Part shown: piece by piece, positions 1-8,308 of the stretch
Position numbering within the stretch: position 1 is the first letter of the stretch
Layout: every line of letters starts with the position of its first letter
DNA from: an uncultured Leifsonia sp.
GTDB taxonomy: Bacteria > Actinomycetota > Actinomycetes > Actinomycetales > Microbacteriaceae
Length of the DNA: 64,000 nt
Assembly (NCBI RefSeq): GCF_945957465.1
Contig: NZ_CAMFLC010000003.1
Location: 102,696-166,695 of the forward strand
Reading direction: 5' to 3'
Program-made: the position numbers and the translations under genes
The notes under the pieces: generated by a model
What the model was told of the DNA's origin: nothing
Databases searched by the model: none
What the model saw: only the letters and a program-made list of their open reading frames with translations

Positions 1-260
1 CGCGACTGGTACCTCCAGAAGTCCCGGTCTTCGAGGATGTGCTCCCCCTCGGCCTGGATGCGGCTGATCGTGCCGCGGGCGATGCCCATGGCCTCCAGGG
101 ACTTGACCGCCAGACCCAGGTGGTTCTTGAGCTCGATGCGCGCGCGGTCGGCTTCCGGCGGCGTACTGCCGGTCGGCAGGTAGATGCTCACGCACCCCGG
201 CTCGCGCAGTGCCGCGATCCGCTCGATGTCGGCCTTGGTCGGAATGTCCTTGTACTCCAC
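1..260 (-). CDS. baeRF-like (archaeo-eukaryotic release factor superfamily) protein, N-terminal part only
   Basis: The first 86 codons of a gene that runs off the left edge of the window. It starts with GTG at 260, 4 bases after a perfect AGGAGG. The translation opens VEYKDIPTKADIERIAAL, followed by VSIYLPTGSTPPEADRAR and an acidic/basic helical stretch. The 'VS(I/L)Y(L/M)PT' strand near residue 28 followed by a helix is what I associate with the bacterial baeRF domain family, relatives of eRF1 domain 2 of uncertain function. The catalytic GGQ region, if any, would lie outside the window. The assignment is by motif resemblance only. Confidence 0.55.
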   Translation of the reverse strand, partial: MEYKDIPTKADIERIAALREPGCVSIYLPTGSTPPEADRARIELKNHLGLAVKSLEAMGIARGTISRIQAEGEHILEDRDFWRYQS

Positions 261-453
261 GTTTCCTCCTCGGTCGTCCCGGGCCGGACGTCGGCGACCG
301 GTCCGCCCAGTCTCGTCGCGGCTCCAGAACGGCACAAGCCCTCCGACTCGTGCGGCGCGCTTGCGGCCGCTGGCCGTGTCGCTGGAGTCCGCGTCATGAT
401 GTCGAGATGACGTCCTCCCGTTCGTGTAGACGGTGAGAGGAAGGAATTCGACC

Positions 454-792
454 ATGACCCAATATCTGCTCAGCGTCTACCAGCCCGACGGACCCATCCC
501 CGAGCCGGAGGCGCTCGCCGCGATCGGCGCGAACCTCGACCGGCTCAACGACGAGATGCGCGCCGCCGGCGCGTGGGTGTTCTCGAACGGGCTGCTCCCG
601 CCCGCGTCGGCGACCGTGCTGCGGCCGGACGGAGACGAAGTGCTCGTCACCGACGGTCCGTTCGCAGAGGGCAAGGAGCATCTCGGCGGCTTCACGATCG
701 TCGAGGTGCCCGATCTCGACGCCGCCCTCGCGTGGGGCAAGCGCCTGGCGGTCGCCACGACGCTGCCGATCGAGGTGCGCCCGTTCGCATGA
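454..792 (+). CDS. YCII/DGPF-domain protein, partner of the ECF42 sigma factor
   Basis: 112 residues, one YCII-related domain. The hallmark DGPF tetrapeptide is in VTDGPFAEGKEHLGG (about residues 68-82), followed by a conserved FxIVEVPDLDAALAWGK segment. The ATG at 454 is preferred over an in-frame GTG at 433 because an AGGAAGG ribosome site at 438-444 sits about 9 bases before it. Its stop overlaps the start of the sigma factor by 4 bases (ATGA), so the two are translationally coupled. DGPF proteins are the usual genomic partners of ECF42 sigma factors; the biochemical role of the DGPF protein is not established. Confidence 0.9.
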   Translation: MTQYLLSVYQPDGPIPEPEALAAIGANLDRLNDEMRAAGAWVFSNGLLPPASATVLRPDGDEVLVTDGPFAEGKEHLGGFTIVEVPDLDAALAWGKRLAVATTLPIEVRPFA

Positions 793-2033
793 CCGTGCCC
801 GCTGATGGCGCCGAGGCGGTGGCGGCCGTTTTCCGTTCGGAGTTCGGCCGCGCCGTCTCGGTGCTGTACCGGTACACCGGCGACCTGGACCGCGCGGAGG
901 ACGCGGTGCAGGACGCCTTCGCGGTCGCTGTGACGCGCTGGCCGGTCGACGGGGTGCCCGCGGCCCCGGCGGGCTGGATCATCACCACGGCCCGGCGGCG
1001 CGCGATCGACCGGCTTCGGCGGGAGGCCCTGGGGCGTTCGAAGGAGGCCGAAGCGGCGGAGCTTCTCGTCCTCGCGTCGTCCCTGGAGTCGACGGACGAC
1101 GGGCCCGTCGCGGATGAACGCCTCCGGCTGATCTTCACCTGCTGCCACCCGGCGCTCGGCCAGGACGCCCGCGTCGCGCTGACGCTCCGGCTGCTCGGCG
1201 GCCTGAGCACGTCGGAGATCGCGCGAGCCTTCCTGGTGCCCGAGCCGACCCTGGCGCAGCGCATCTCGCGCGCCAAGTCGAAGATCCGTCAGGCGCGCAT
1301 CCCGTACCGGGTGCCGTCCTCCGACGATCTTGCCGTGCGGCTGGCCTCCGCGCTGGCGGTCGTCTACCTGATCTTCAACGAGGGTTACACGGCGAGCGCC
1401 GGCGACCGGCTGGTGCGTGAGGAGCTCTGCGCGGAGGCGATCCGTCTCGCGCGCCTCGTCGTCGGGCTGCTTCCGGAGGAGCCGGAGCCGGCGGGCCTCC
1501 TCGCGCTGCTGCTCCTGATCGACGCGCGCCGGCCGGCGCGCTCGGACGCGTCGGGAGCGTTGATCGCGCTTCCGGACCAGGATCGGTCGTCCTGGGACAC
1601 GGCGCTCATCGCCGAGGGGCACGACCTCGTGCGCGGCTGCCTGCTGCTCGGCCGGCCGGGACCATACCAACTGCAGGCGGCGATCCAGGCCGTGCACGAC
1701 GACGCTGCGCTGGCCGAAGACACGGATTGGCGGCAGATCGTCACGCTGTACGACCAGCTCCTTCGTGTGCAGCCGTCACCGGTGGTCGCGCTGAATCGGG
1801 CGGTCGCCGTGGCGGAGGCGTCGGGACCGTCGGCGGGGGTGGCGGCGATCGAGCCGCTGCGGGACACGCTCAGCGGTTTCTATCTGCTGCACGGGGTGCG
1901 GGCCGGGCTTCTGGCACGTGCCGGGCGCGAGCGCGAGGCGGCAGAGGAGTACGACGCTGCGCTGCGGCTGTGCGGCAATGAGAGCGAGCGGGAGTTCCTC
2001 GGGCGGCGGCGGGCGTTGCTGCCGGAGGGCTGA
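789..2033 (+). CDS. ECF sigma factor of the ECF42 type with C-terminal TPR-like extension
   Basis: 414 residues, about twice the length of a plain ECF sigma factor. Region 2 contains EDAVQDAFAVAVTRWP (about residues 37-52), region 4 the helix-turn-helix around LSTSEIARAFLVPEPTLAQRISRAK. The extension begins near residue 180, carries the family signatures FTCCHPAL and YLIFNEGY, and ends in helical repeats (LNRAVAVAE, LLARAGREREAAEEYDAAL) like tetratricopeptide units. It presumably recruits RNA polymerase to a small regulon, with the C-terminal extension affecting activity as known for this group. No anti-sigma factor gene is adjacent, also typical of ECF42. It is coupled to the DGPF gene by a 4-base overlap. 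Confidence 0.93.
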   Translation: MTVPADGAEAVAAVFRSEFGRAVSVLYRYTGDLDRAEDAVQDAFAVAVTRWPVDGVPAAPAGWIITTARRRAIDRLRREALGRSKEAEAAELLVLASSLESTDDGPVADERLRLIFTCCHPALGQDARVALTLRLLGGLSTSEIARAFLVPEPTLAQRISRAKSKIRQARIPYRVPSSDDLAVRLASALAVVYLIFNEGYTASAGDRLVREELCAEAIRLARLVVGLLPEEPEPAGLLALLLLIDARRPARSDASGALIALPDQDRSSWDTALIAEGHDLVRGCLLLGRPGPYQLQAAIQAVHDDAALAEDTDWRQIVTLYDQLLRVQPSPVVALNRAVAVAEASGPSAGVAAIEPLRDTLSGFYLLHGVRAGLLARAGREREAAEEYDAALRLCGNESEREFLGRRRALLPEG

Positions 2034-2091
2034 ACGGTCGCATCCGCGCTCGCCCCTTCCACTGCTCTCCGCCGGGGTGGAGAGTGGCCCC

Positions 2092-2934
2092 ATGGACATC
2101 GCATTCCTCGGGCTCGGCCGGATGGGCCGCGAACTCGTTCCGCATCTGATCGACGCAGGCCACCGGGTGACGGTGTGGAACCGCTCGCCCGAAGCCGCAG
2201 AGAGCATCGGGCGGCGCGGGGCGCGGGTCGCCTCGACCGCGGCCGAGGCCATCGCCGGGGCCGACGCGGTCGTGAGCGTGCTGTTCGGTCCGGAGGCCGT
2301 GCGCGAGACGATCACCGAGGCCGGGCTCCCCTGGCGGGCGGGGACGCTGTGGATCGACGTCACCACGGTCTCCCCCGCCGATGCGACCGAGTTCGCCGGA
2401 CGCGCCGCCGACGCCGGGATCCGCTACGTGGCAGCGCCCGTCGTCGGGTCGCTCGCTCCCGCGCGCGCGGGCGCGCTCGCCGTCCTCGTCGGCGGCGAGA
2501 GCGATGCAGTGCGGGAGGCCAAACGGATCGTGACGCTGTGGGCCGACCAGGAGAAGCTCCGCACCTTCGGCTCGCCGGCCGCCGCCGCAGCGGCGAAGCT
2601 GGTCGCCAACCTCGCGCTGGCGGTGTCGATGGAGACGTTGTCGGAGGCGCTGCGCCTCGGGCGCGCCGCCGGGCTCGGCGACGACGACGTGCTCTCCACT
2701 CTGGCGCTGACGGCGATCGCGCCGCTGGCCGCGCAGAAGGGCGCGCTCGTCACGGCGGGCGACTACGGCGACGCGCAGTTCACGGCCGACGCGCTCGCGA
2801 AGGACACTCGGCTGATGCTCGCGACTGCCGACGTCCCCCTCCCGGCCGTCGCGCTCGTCGCCGCCGAACTGCAACGCGCCATCGACGCCGGGCACGGCGA
2901 CGACGACTTCTCCGTCATCGCCCGCGATCGCTGA
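2092..2934 (+). CDS. NAD(P)-dependent beta-hydroxyacid dehydrogenase family protein
   Basis: 280 residues. It opens with the Rossmann dinucleotide motif FLGLGRMGRELVPHLIDAGH (residues 4-23), then NRSPEAAESI for cofactor ribose/phosphate contact. The substrate-binding signature DVTTVSPADA and VAAPVVGSLAPARAGALAVLVGG (variant of the usual DAPVSGG) follow, and KLVANLALA carries the catalytic lysine of the 6-phosphogluconate/3-hydroxyisobutyrate dehydrogenase superfamily. The Val-Val-Gly variant of the usual PVSGG loop suggests the imine-reductase or glyoxylate-reductase-like side of the family; the substrate cannot be told. The ATG at 2092 is where homology starts; the open frame extends upstream but is unlike protein. 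It is convergent with the dehydrogenase operon that follows. Confidence 0.88.
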   Translation: MDIAFLGLGRMGRELVPHLIDAGHRVTVWNRSPEAAESIGRRGARVASTAAEAIAGADAVVSVLFGPEAVRETITEAGLPWRAGTLWIDVTTVSPADATEFAGRAADAGIRYVAAPVVGSLAPARAGALAVLVGGESDAVREAKRIVTLWADQEKLRTFGSPAAAAAAKLVANLALAVSMETLSEALRLGRAAGLGDDDVLSTLALTAIAPLAAQKGALVTAGDYGDAQFTADALAKDTRLMLATADVPLPAVALVAAELQRAIDAGHGDDDFSVIARDR

Positions 2935-2985
2935 CCGTCCCTCCCCTGCACCGCCGTGTGAACATTTGCCGCACTGCATTCCCGC

Positions 2986-4041
2986 TCAGGCGGCGGGCAC
3001 CACCACCTCACCCGTCGCCGCAGAGCGCCGCGCGGCATCGACCACGCGCAGCGTGCGGAGGCCGACCTGGCCGTCCGGCGTCGCCGGGCGACCGCTGCGC
3101 ACGGCGTCGAGGAACTCGTCGAGCATCGCTGCATCCAGATCCGCGCCGAGCGGCACCCACACGGGGCCGTCCAGTGTCTGGCCGCCGAGGTGCGGAGCGA
3201 AGGGCGCGATCGTGACCGAGCCGCGCGTTCCCGTGACCTGCAGCGTCAGACCGCCCCACGTCGGCGCACTCTGCGGCACGCTCCAGGAGCAGTCGATCGT
3301 CGCCACCACCCCGCTCGGGTACACGGCCGTCACCAGGCCGCCGGTCTCCACCGCCGACCCGGGGTGGAGGATCCGGTTCGCGACCGCGTGCACGGAGTCG
3401 GGCTGCTCGCCGAGGAGCTCGTCGAGCAGGTCGGCGCAGTGCACGACGTGGTCGACCAGCGCGCCGCCGCCCGACAGCGCAGGGTCGGTGAACCAGGCCC
3501 GCTCGGCGGGGAGCTTGCCGTTGTTGGTGCCTGTGACCGCCAGCAGAGTGCCCAGCTGTCCCGACCGCACGCGGTGCACGAGGTCGGCGAACGACGGCGC
3601 GAACCGCACGGGATACGCGGTCATCAGGGTGACACCCGCACGTTCGACGGCGGCGAGCATCGCCTCGGCGTCCTCGACCGTCGTGGCGAGCGGTTTCTCG
3701 CAGAGGATGTGGGCACCCACCGCGGCCGCGGCCTCCACCAGCTCGCGATGACGCGCGTTCTCGGCGGTGACGATCACGGCATCGGGACCCCAGGCGAGCG
3801 CGTCGGTGTACGACTGCACGTAGCGCACTCCCAGCGAATCGGCGAGAGCGGCGCCGCGCGATGCGTCGTCGGGTGCCGAAGCTCCGTCCGGGTCGGTGAC
3901 CACCAGGTCGATGTCGGCCCGGCCGGCGAGCGCGCGGCAGTAGCCGATCGCGTGCGTGTGGGCGAAGGAGAGCACGGCCACTCTGAGCGGCCGGGAGGCG
4001 GGTGCGTTCAACGGGGACTCCTCGGGAGCGATGCGTGTCAT
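2986..4041 (-). CDS. Gfo/Idh/MocA family oxidoreductase, last gene of the sugar operon
   Basis: 351 residues. The N-terminal Rossmann fold is degenerate (LRVAVLSFAHTHAIGYCRAL instead of GxGxxG) and the family's catalytic EKP motif is intact in CEKPLATTVEDAEAML near residue 112. The C-terminal alpha/beta domain includes the 'GGGALVDHVVHCADLL' segment where the catalytic His sits. It would oxidise or epimerise a sugar or polyol using NAD(P)H. The start ATG overlaps the stop of the preceding dehydrogenase by 4 bases. It is one of three related dehydrogenases in this operon, implying a multistep keto-sugar route such as inositol or rare-sugar breakdown; the substrate is not determined. Confidence 0.88.
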   Translation of the reverse strand: MTRIAPEESPLNAPASRPLRVAVLSFAHTHAIGYCRALAGRADIDLVVTDPDGASAPDDASRGAALADSLGVRYVQSYTDALAWGPDAVIVTAENARHRELVEAAAAVGAHILCEKPLATTVEDAEAMLAAVERAGVTLMTAYPVRFAPSFADLVHRVRSGQLGTLLAVTGTNNGKLPAERAWFTDPALSGGGALVDHVVHCADLLDELLGEQPDSVHAVANRILHPGSAVETGGLVTAVYPSGVVATIDCSWSVPQSAPTWGGLTLQVTGTRGSVTIAPFAPHLGGQTLDGPVWVPLGADLDAAMLDEFLDAVRSGRPATPDGQVGLRTLRVVDAARRSAATGEVVVPAA

Positions 4042-5069
4042 GCGCCGACACCGGCCGCAACGGCCGCGGGCGCCGGCTCGGAGACGGACGACAGGTCGAT
4101 GTCGACGGGGCGGCCGGTGCGCAACGATTCCATCGCGGCCTCGGCGACGACGACGGCCCGGAGGCCGTCCTCGGGAGTCACGCGCGCATCCCGCTGCTCG
4201 GCGATCGCCGCGACGTAGTCGCGCAACTGGGCGGTGTAGGGGCTCTCGGTCAGGGTGGGAGGCGGCAGGTAGCCGTCGCCCGCGTGCGCCGACGGGATGT
4301 CCACCCGGCTGGCGGTCGGCGCCGAGTCGAGGCTGAGGACCCCGGCGGATCCCGCGACGTCCGCGGACGTGCGGAACGGCAGCCCGCGGGCACCCCAGGT
4401 GCCCTGCACGTGGCTGAGCGCGCCGTTCGCGTGGGTGAGCACCACATGCGCCGTCACGGCGTCCGGAGCGTCGGCGTCACCGGCGGATGCGCTCTGCGCT
4501 GCGTAGACGCGGACGATGTCGCCCGCCATCCAGAGCGCCTGATCGAGGTCGTGGATCATCTGGTCGCGCACGATGCCGCCTCCGCGGTGCACGTCGTGGA
4601 ACCACGTCCCGGTGCGCGGGGCCTCTCCGCCCCGCACGAAGCGGAGGACGGCCGGTTCGCCGATGAGCCCGGCCTCCACCTGGCGGCGCAGTGCGGCGTA
4701 GTCGGGGAAGTACCGTACGACATGCGCGGGGAAGAGCCGGACGCCGGACTCGCGTGCAGCGTCGACCACCTCGCGCGCATCGTCGACCGTACCCGCGAGC
4801 GGCTTCTCGCACACCACGTGCTTGCCGGCCCGGATCGCCGTCAGGGCGAGCGGGGCGTGGCTCGTGGTCGGGGTCACGATGTCGACGATGTCCGCGGCCG
4901 CGAGGAGGTCGTCCAGCGAAGACGCGACCGCGAAGCCGTACTGCGCCGCGAGCGCGTCGGAGCCCTCGTGCGAGTACACGGTGACCGCCGCGCCGAGGGC
5001 GCGCCAGCCGTCCGCGTGGACGCGGGAGATACCGCCGGCCCCAATGAGGCCGACTCGAAGGGAGGTCAC
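4038..5069 (-). CDS. Gfo/Idh/MocA family oxidoreductase (second in operon)
   Basis: 343 residues starting at GTG 5069, chosen because VTSLRVGLIGAGGISRVHADG begins a clean Rossmann GxGGxS motif at residue 8 and an AGAAAGG-type ribosome site precedes it by 8 bases; the frame is open upstream but only as a shadow of the permease. EKP is present (VCEKPLAGTVDDAREVV, about residue 95) and the active-site histidine region reads GGGIVRDQMIHDLDQALWM. It is expected to be an NAD(P)-dependent sugar or inositol dehydrogenase. It lies 34 bases after the second permease gene and overlaps the next dehydrogenase by 4 bases. Confidence 0.88.
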   Translation of the reverse strand: MTSLRVGLIGAGGISRVHADGWRALGAAVTVYSHEGSDALAAQYGFAVASSLDDLLAAADIVDIVTPTTSHAPLALTAIRAGKHVVCEKPLAGTVDDAREVVDAARESGVRLFPAHVVRYFPDYAALRRQVEAGLIGEPAVLRFVRGGEAPRTGTWFHDVHRGGGIVRDQMIHDLDQALWMAGDIVRVYAAQSASAGDADAPDAVTAHVVLTHANGALSHVQGTWGARGLPFRTSADVAGSAGVLSLDSAPTASRVDIPSAHAGDGYLPPPTLTESPYTAQLRDYVAAIAEQRDARVTPEDGLRAVVVAEAAMESLRTGRPVDIDLSSVSEPAPAAVAAGVGA

Positions 5070-5103
5070 GGGGTGTGCCTTTCTCGATCGTGGAGCAGCC
5101 CGG

Positions 5104-5973
5104 TCACTTGAGACCGGAGAAGGCGATGCCGTCGATGACGCGCCGCTGCATGAGGAGGAACAGGATGAGCACCGGAGCCATGGCCAGCAGGCTTGCGGCG
5201 AGCAGCAGCGGGAAGTCCGGGATGGAGCGCTGACTGGTGAGTGTGGCGATGCCCGGTGCGAGAGGCATCTGCGTGGAGTCCGTTGCGACGATGAGCGGCC
5301 AGAGCAGGTCGTTCCAAGAGGCCAGGACGGTGATGATCGCGAGCGCGGAGAGACCGGGTCTGGCCAGCGGCAGCATGACCTTCCAGAACACCTGGAAGTG
5401 GTTCGCACCGTCGAGGCGCGCGGCCTCGGCCAGTTCGTCGGGGAGTCCGAGGAAGAACTGCCGCATCATGAACGTGCCGAACGCGCTGAAGATTCCGGGC
5501 GCCGCGATGCCGGCGATGGTGTTGAGCCAGCCGAGCCCCTGCACGATCTGGTACTGCGGCAACAGGTAGACCTGCGGCGGCACCATCAGGATGGCGAGCA
5601 CGAGGGCGAAGATGCTCCGCCGGAAGGGGAACTCCATCCGCGCGAAGGCGTAGCCGGCCATCGAGCACAGCAGGAGCTGACCGACCGTGCGGATCACCGT
5701 CACGGCGACCGAGACCCACAGCTGATTCAGGAAGGGCAGCTGGTCGAACACGTGCGCGAAGTTCTCGAAGTGGAGCGTGCCCGGCCAGACCGTGGGCGGA
5801 ACAGACGTCACCTGCGCGTTCGTCGCCAGCGACATCAGGATCTGCCAGACGAACGGGAAGATCATCAGGAGCGACGCGACGATCAGCACGACGTGGGTCA
5901 GGCCGTTGCGGCTGCGGGCACGGCCTGCGACCGCGCGACCCGCGCGCGGCGGGGAGACGACCGAGCTAGACAT
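5104..5973 (-). CDS. Carbohydrate ABC transporter permease, MalG-like
   Basis: 289 residues, six predicted membrane segments, with the EAA loop EAARLDGANHFQVFWKVMLP (about residues 192-211) that docks the ATPase. The length and the pairing with a MalF-like gene match carbohydrate uptake transporter family 1. The start ATG at 5973 lies inside the end of the upstream permease gene (8-base overlap). No ATP-binding subunit is encoded in this operon, so it probably uses a shared MsmK/MsiK-type ATPase elsewhere in the genome, as is common in actinobacteria. Confidence 0.93.
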   Translation of the reverse strand: MSSSVVSPPRAGRAVAGRARSRNGLTHVVLIVASLLMIFPFVWQILMSLATNAQVTSVPPTVWPGTLHFENFAHVFDQLPFLNQLWVSVAVTVIRTVGQLLLCSMAGYAFARMEFPFRRSIFALVLAILMVPPQVYLLPQYQIVQGLGWLNTIAGIAAPGIFSAFGTFMMRQFFLGLPDELAEAARLDGANHFQVFWKVMLPLARPGLSALAIITVLASWNDLLWPLIVATDSTQMPLAPGIATLTSQRSIPDFPLLLAASLLAMAPVLILFLLMQRRVIDGIAFSGLK

Positions 5974-6949
5974 AGTTGACCCACCTCTTCTGCATGCGGA
6001 ACTGGAGCATCGTGAACGCGCCGACCAGCACGAGGATCGCGACGCCGACCGCCGCCGCATACCCGTTGTCACCGGTCTGCTGATGCGCGAAGAACAGGTA
6101 CACGAGCGACTGCGTCTGGTTGATGGCCGGATTGCCGGTGCCCATGAGCGCGTACAGCAGGTCGAAGAGCTGGAATCCGGTGATCACGGTGATCACCGAC
6201 ACGAAGAAGATCGACGGGCTGAGCAGCGGGACGGTGATCGAGAAGAACTGCCGCGTGCGCGTGGCGCCGTCGATCGACGACGCCTCGTACATCTCCGGCG
6301 GGATGCTGCGCATGCCCGCCGAGAGCACGATGAGGTTGAAGCCGAGCGAGATCCACACCCCGACGACGCCGACCGCGAAGAGCGCGAACCATTCCGTGCT
6401 CAGCCAGTTCGGTCCGTGGATGCCGACCAGTGACAGCGTGTAGTTGATCACGCCGAAGTCGCCGTTGAAGATGATCCGCCACACCATCGAGATGGCGGCG
6501 GGCATCGCGACATACGGAAGGAAGAACGCGGTGCGGTACGCGGCTGCGAACTTCAGCCCCGGCCGATTGATCAGGGCGGCGAACAGCACCGCGAGCGGGA
6601 TACCCAGCAGCAGGATGCCGACGTAGATCAGCGTGTTGAGGATCGCCCTCCAGAACTCGGGGTCGGCCAGCATCTGCTGGTAGTTCGAGAGCCCCGACCA
6701 GGTGGCGCCGCCGAACGCGCCCCAGGTGGTGAAGCTGAAGTAGGCGTTGCGGAAGATCGGCCAGATGTAGAACACCAGCACGCCGAACAGCAGCGGGCCG
6801 ACGAACAGCAGCGCCCACCAGCCGTCCTTGCGCAGCCGTTCGCCCCGGGAGAACCGGGTACCGCGGCGCGGCTGCGGAGCGTTTTCGCCCCGGGAGGCGG
6901 GCGCCGTCTGCGCGGCGCCCGCTCCCTTCGTGATCGTCTGAGTGGACAT
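5966..6949 (-). CDS. Carbohydrate ABC transporter permease, MalF-like
   Basis: 327 residues. A 40-residue basic, Ala-rich cytoplasmic leader (GTRFSRGERLRKDGWW) precedes six membrane segments. The EAA loop reads YEASSIDGATRTRQFFSITV (about residues 220-239). It forms the heterodimeric membrane channel with the MalG-like subunit. The start ATG at 6949 lies 2 bases after the stop of the binding-protein gene (TGACCATG), so the importer genes are very tightly packed. Confidence 0.93.
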   Translation of the reverse strand: MSTQTITKGAGAAQTAPASRGENAPQPRRGTRFSRGERLRKDGWWALLFVGPLLFGVLVFYIWPIFRNAYFSFTTWGAFGGATWSGLSNYQQMLADPEFWRAILNTLIYVGILLLGIPLAVLFAALINRPGLKFAAAYRTAFFLPYVAMPAAISMVWRIIFNGDFGVINYTLSLVGIHGPNWLSTEWFALFAVGVVGVWISLGFNLIVLSAGMRSIPPEMYEASSIDGATRTRQFFSITVPLLSPSIFFVSVITVITGFQLFDLLYALMGTGNPAINQTQSLVYLFFAHQQTGDNGYAAAVGVAILVLVGAFTMLQFRMQKRWVNYV

Positions 6950-6951
6950 GG

Positions 6952-8217
6952 TCACTCTTTGGCGAGGTCCGCGTTCATCTGCTTGGCGAGCTCCTTGGCG
7001 ACCTCGTCGACCGGCTTCTTGCCGCTGAAGGCGTCGGGCAGGAGGTCGCTCTCGGCCTTGTTCCAGGCCGCGGTGTTCTTGGAGATCGGGTACGGGAACG
7101 CGTAGTCGGCCGCCGCCTTCTCGAAGATGTTCAGATCCCACGGCGCGGTGTCGACGAACGCCTGCTGGGTGCCGTTGAAGGCCGGGTTGGCCGCGCCCAT
7201 CTTGGCCTGGGTCTCGGCCGCCTCCTTGCCGCCCAGATAGTTCTGGAAGGCGATCGCCGCGGACTTGTTCTTGGAGTCCTTCGCGACGACGTTGGCGAGA
7301 CCGTGGATGACCGTCGCCTGACGCTCGCCCTTGGGCAGCGGAGCCAGGGCGATGGTGCTCTTGATCGGCGAGGCGAGCAGCTCGGAGTTGAGCCAGGTCC
7401 CCGACCAGATCATGGCCGACTTGGAGTTGATGAACCACTGGTCCTGCGGGGTGTCCGACAGCTGCGAGAGCGTCGGGGAGGATCCGTCGGCGATCAGGTC
7501 GCGCACGAACTGAAGGCCCTTGATCGACTTCGGGTCGTCGTAGCCCGACTTCTTGCCGTCGCTCGAGATGATCGAGCCGCCGGCCTGCAGGATGGTGTTG
7601 TAGTACATTTCCTGGCCGCCGGAGAGGCCGCTGGCGACGCCGTAGATGCCTTCGCCCTTCAGCTTGTCGGAGATCTCCTTGGCCTTCTGGTGGAACTCGT
7701 CCCAGGTCCAGTCGGCGGTCGGGTAGGCGACTCCCGCCTTGTCGAAGACGGCCTTGTTGTAGAAGACCCCGATCGTGTCGAAGTCCTTCGGCACGCCGTA
7801 CTGCTTTCCGTCATAGCTGTACAGGTCGTCGAGCGCCTTGGGGTAGTTCGCCGGCTTGATGCCGGAGCCGACCGGCTCGAGCAGCCCGTTGGACGCGTAG
7901 AGCTGGAAGTTCGGCCCGTTCATCCAGAAGACGTCCGGGAGGGTCTTCGACGAGCCCTGGGTCTGCAGCTTGGTGAAGTAGTTCTGGTAGGGCGTGATCT
8001 GGGTGGTCACCTTGATGTTCGGATACTCCTTGTTGAAGTCCTTGATCAGGGCCTCCATGGCCGGCTTCTGGTTCACGTCCCAGAACGCGTAGGAGATGCT
8101 GGCCGAGAGATTATGATCGGCAGGGGCATCGGAACCGCTGCCAGTGTTGGACGAGCATCCGGCGAGTACGACCGCGGAGGCGACAGCGGCCGCGGCCGCG
8201 AGCAGGGCTTTTCGCAT
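6952..8217 (-). CDS. Extracellular solute-binding lipoprotein of a sugar ABC importer
   Basis: 421 residues. A lipoprotein signal peptide ends in the lipobox LAGCSS with the acylated cysteine at residue 21. The mature protein resembles family 1 solute-binding proteins: ISYAFWDVNQKPAMEALIKDFNKEYPNIKV, the hinge around DVFWMNGPNFQLYA, and a C-terminal region rich in Lys/Ala. Clear ribosome site AAGGAGA 7-9 bases upstream of ATG 8217. It captures the imported sugar at the membrane surface and delivers it to the two permeases encoded just downstream. The ligand is unknown. Confidence 0.93.
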   Translation of the reverse strand: MRKALLAAAAAVASAVVLAGCSSNTGSGSDAPADHNLSASISYAFWDVNQKPAMEALIKDFNKEYPNIKVTTQITPYQNYFTKLQTQGSSKTLPDVFWMNGPNFQLYASNGLLEPVGSGIKPANYPKALDDLYSYDGKQYGVPKDFDTIGVFYNKAVFDKAGVAYPTADWTWDEFHQKAKEISDKLKGEGIYGVASGLSGGQEMYYNTILQAGGSIISSDGKKSGYDDPKSIKGLQFVRDLIADGSSPTLSQLSDTPQDQWFINSKSAMIWSGTWLNSELLASPIKSTIALAPLPKGERQATVIHGLANVVAKDSKNKSAAIAFQNYLGGKEAAETQAKMGAANPAFNGTQQAFVDTAPWDLNIFEKAAADYAFPYPISKNTAAWNKAESDLLPDAFSGKKPVDEVAKELAKQMNADLAKE

Positions 8218-8253
8218 TGGTTCTCCTTCGATGAGGGGGTTGTCGGTGCCTTA

Positions 8254-8283
8254 CCGGGTCGGCGACTCCACTCGCCGGCCCGG
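8254..8283 (-). promoter_or_regulatory. Intercistronic stem-loop between dehydrogenase and binding-protein genes
   Basis: CCGGGTCGGCGA (8254-8265) and TCGCCGGCCCGG (8272-8283) pair over 12 positions with one mismatch and a 6-base loop. It lies in the only sizeable gap (91 bases) of the operon, just upstream of the gene for the binding protein, which must be made in excess. Stem-loops in this position often mark mRNA processing or partial termination that sets subunit ratios. There is no U-run, so a simple intrinsic terminator is less likely. Confidence 0.55.
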
Positions 8284-8308
8284 ATCTTCGTGTTGCATGG
8301 TGCCGCCG

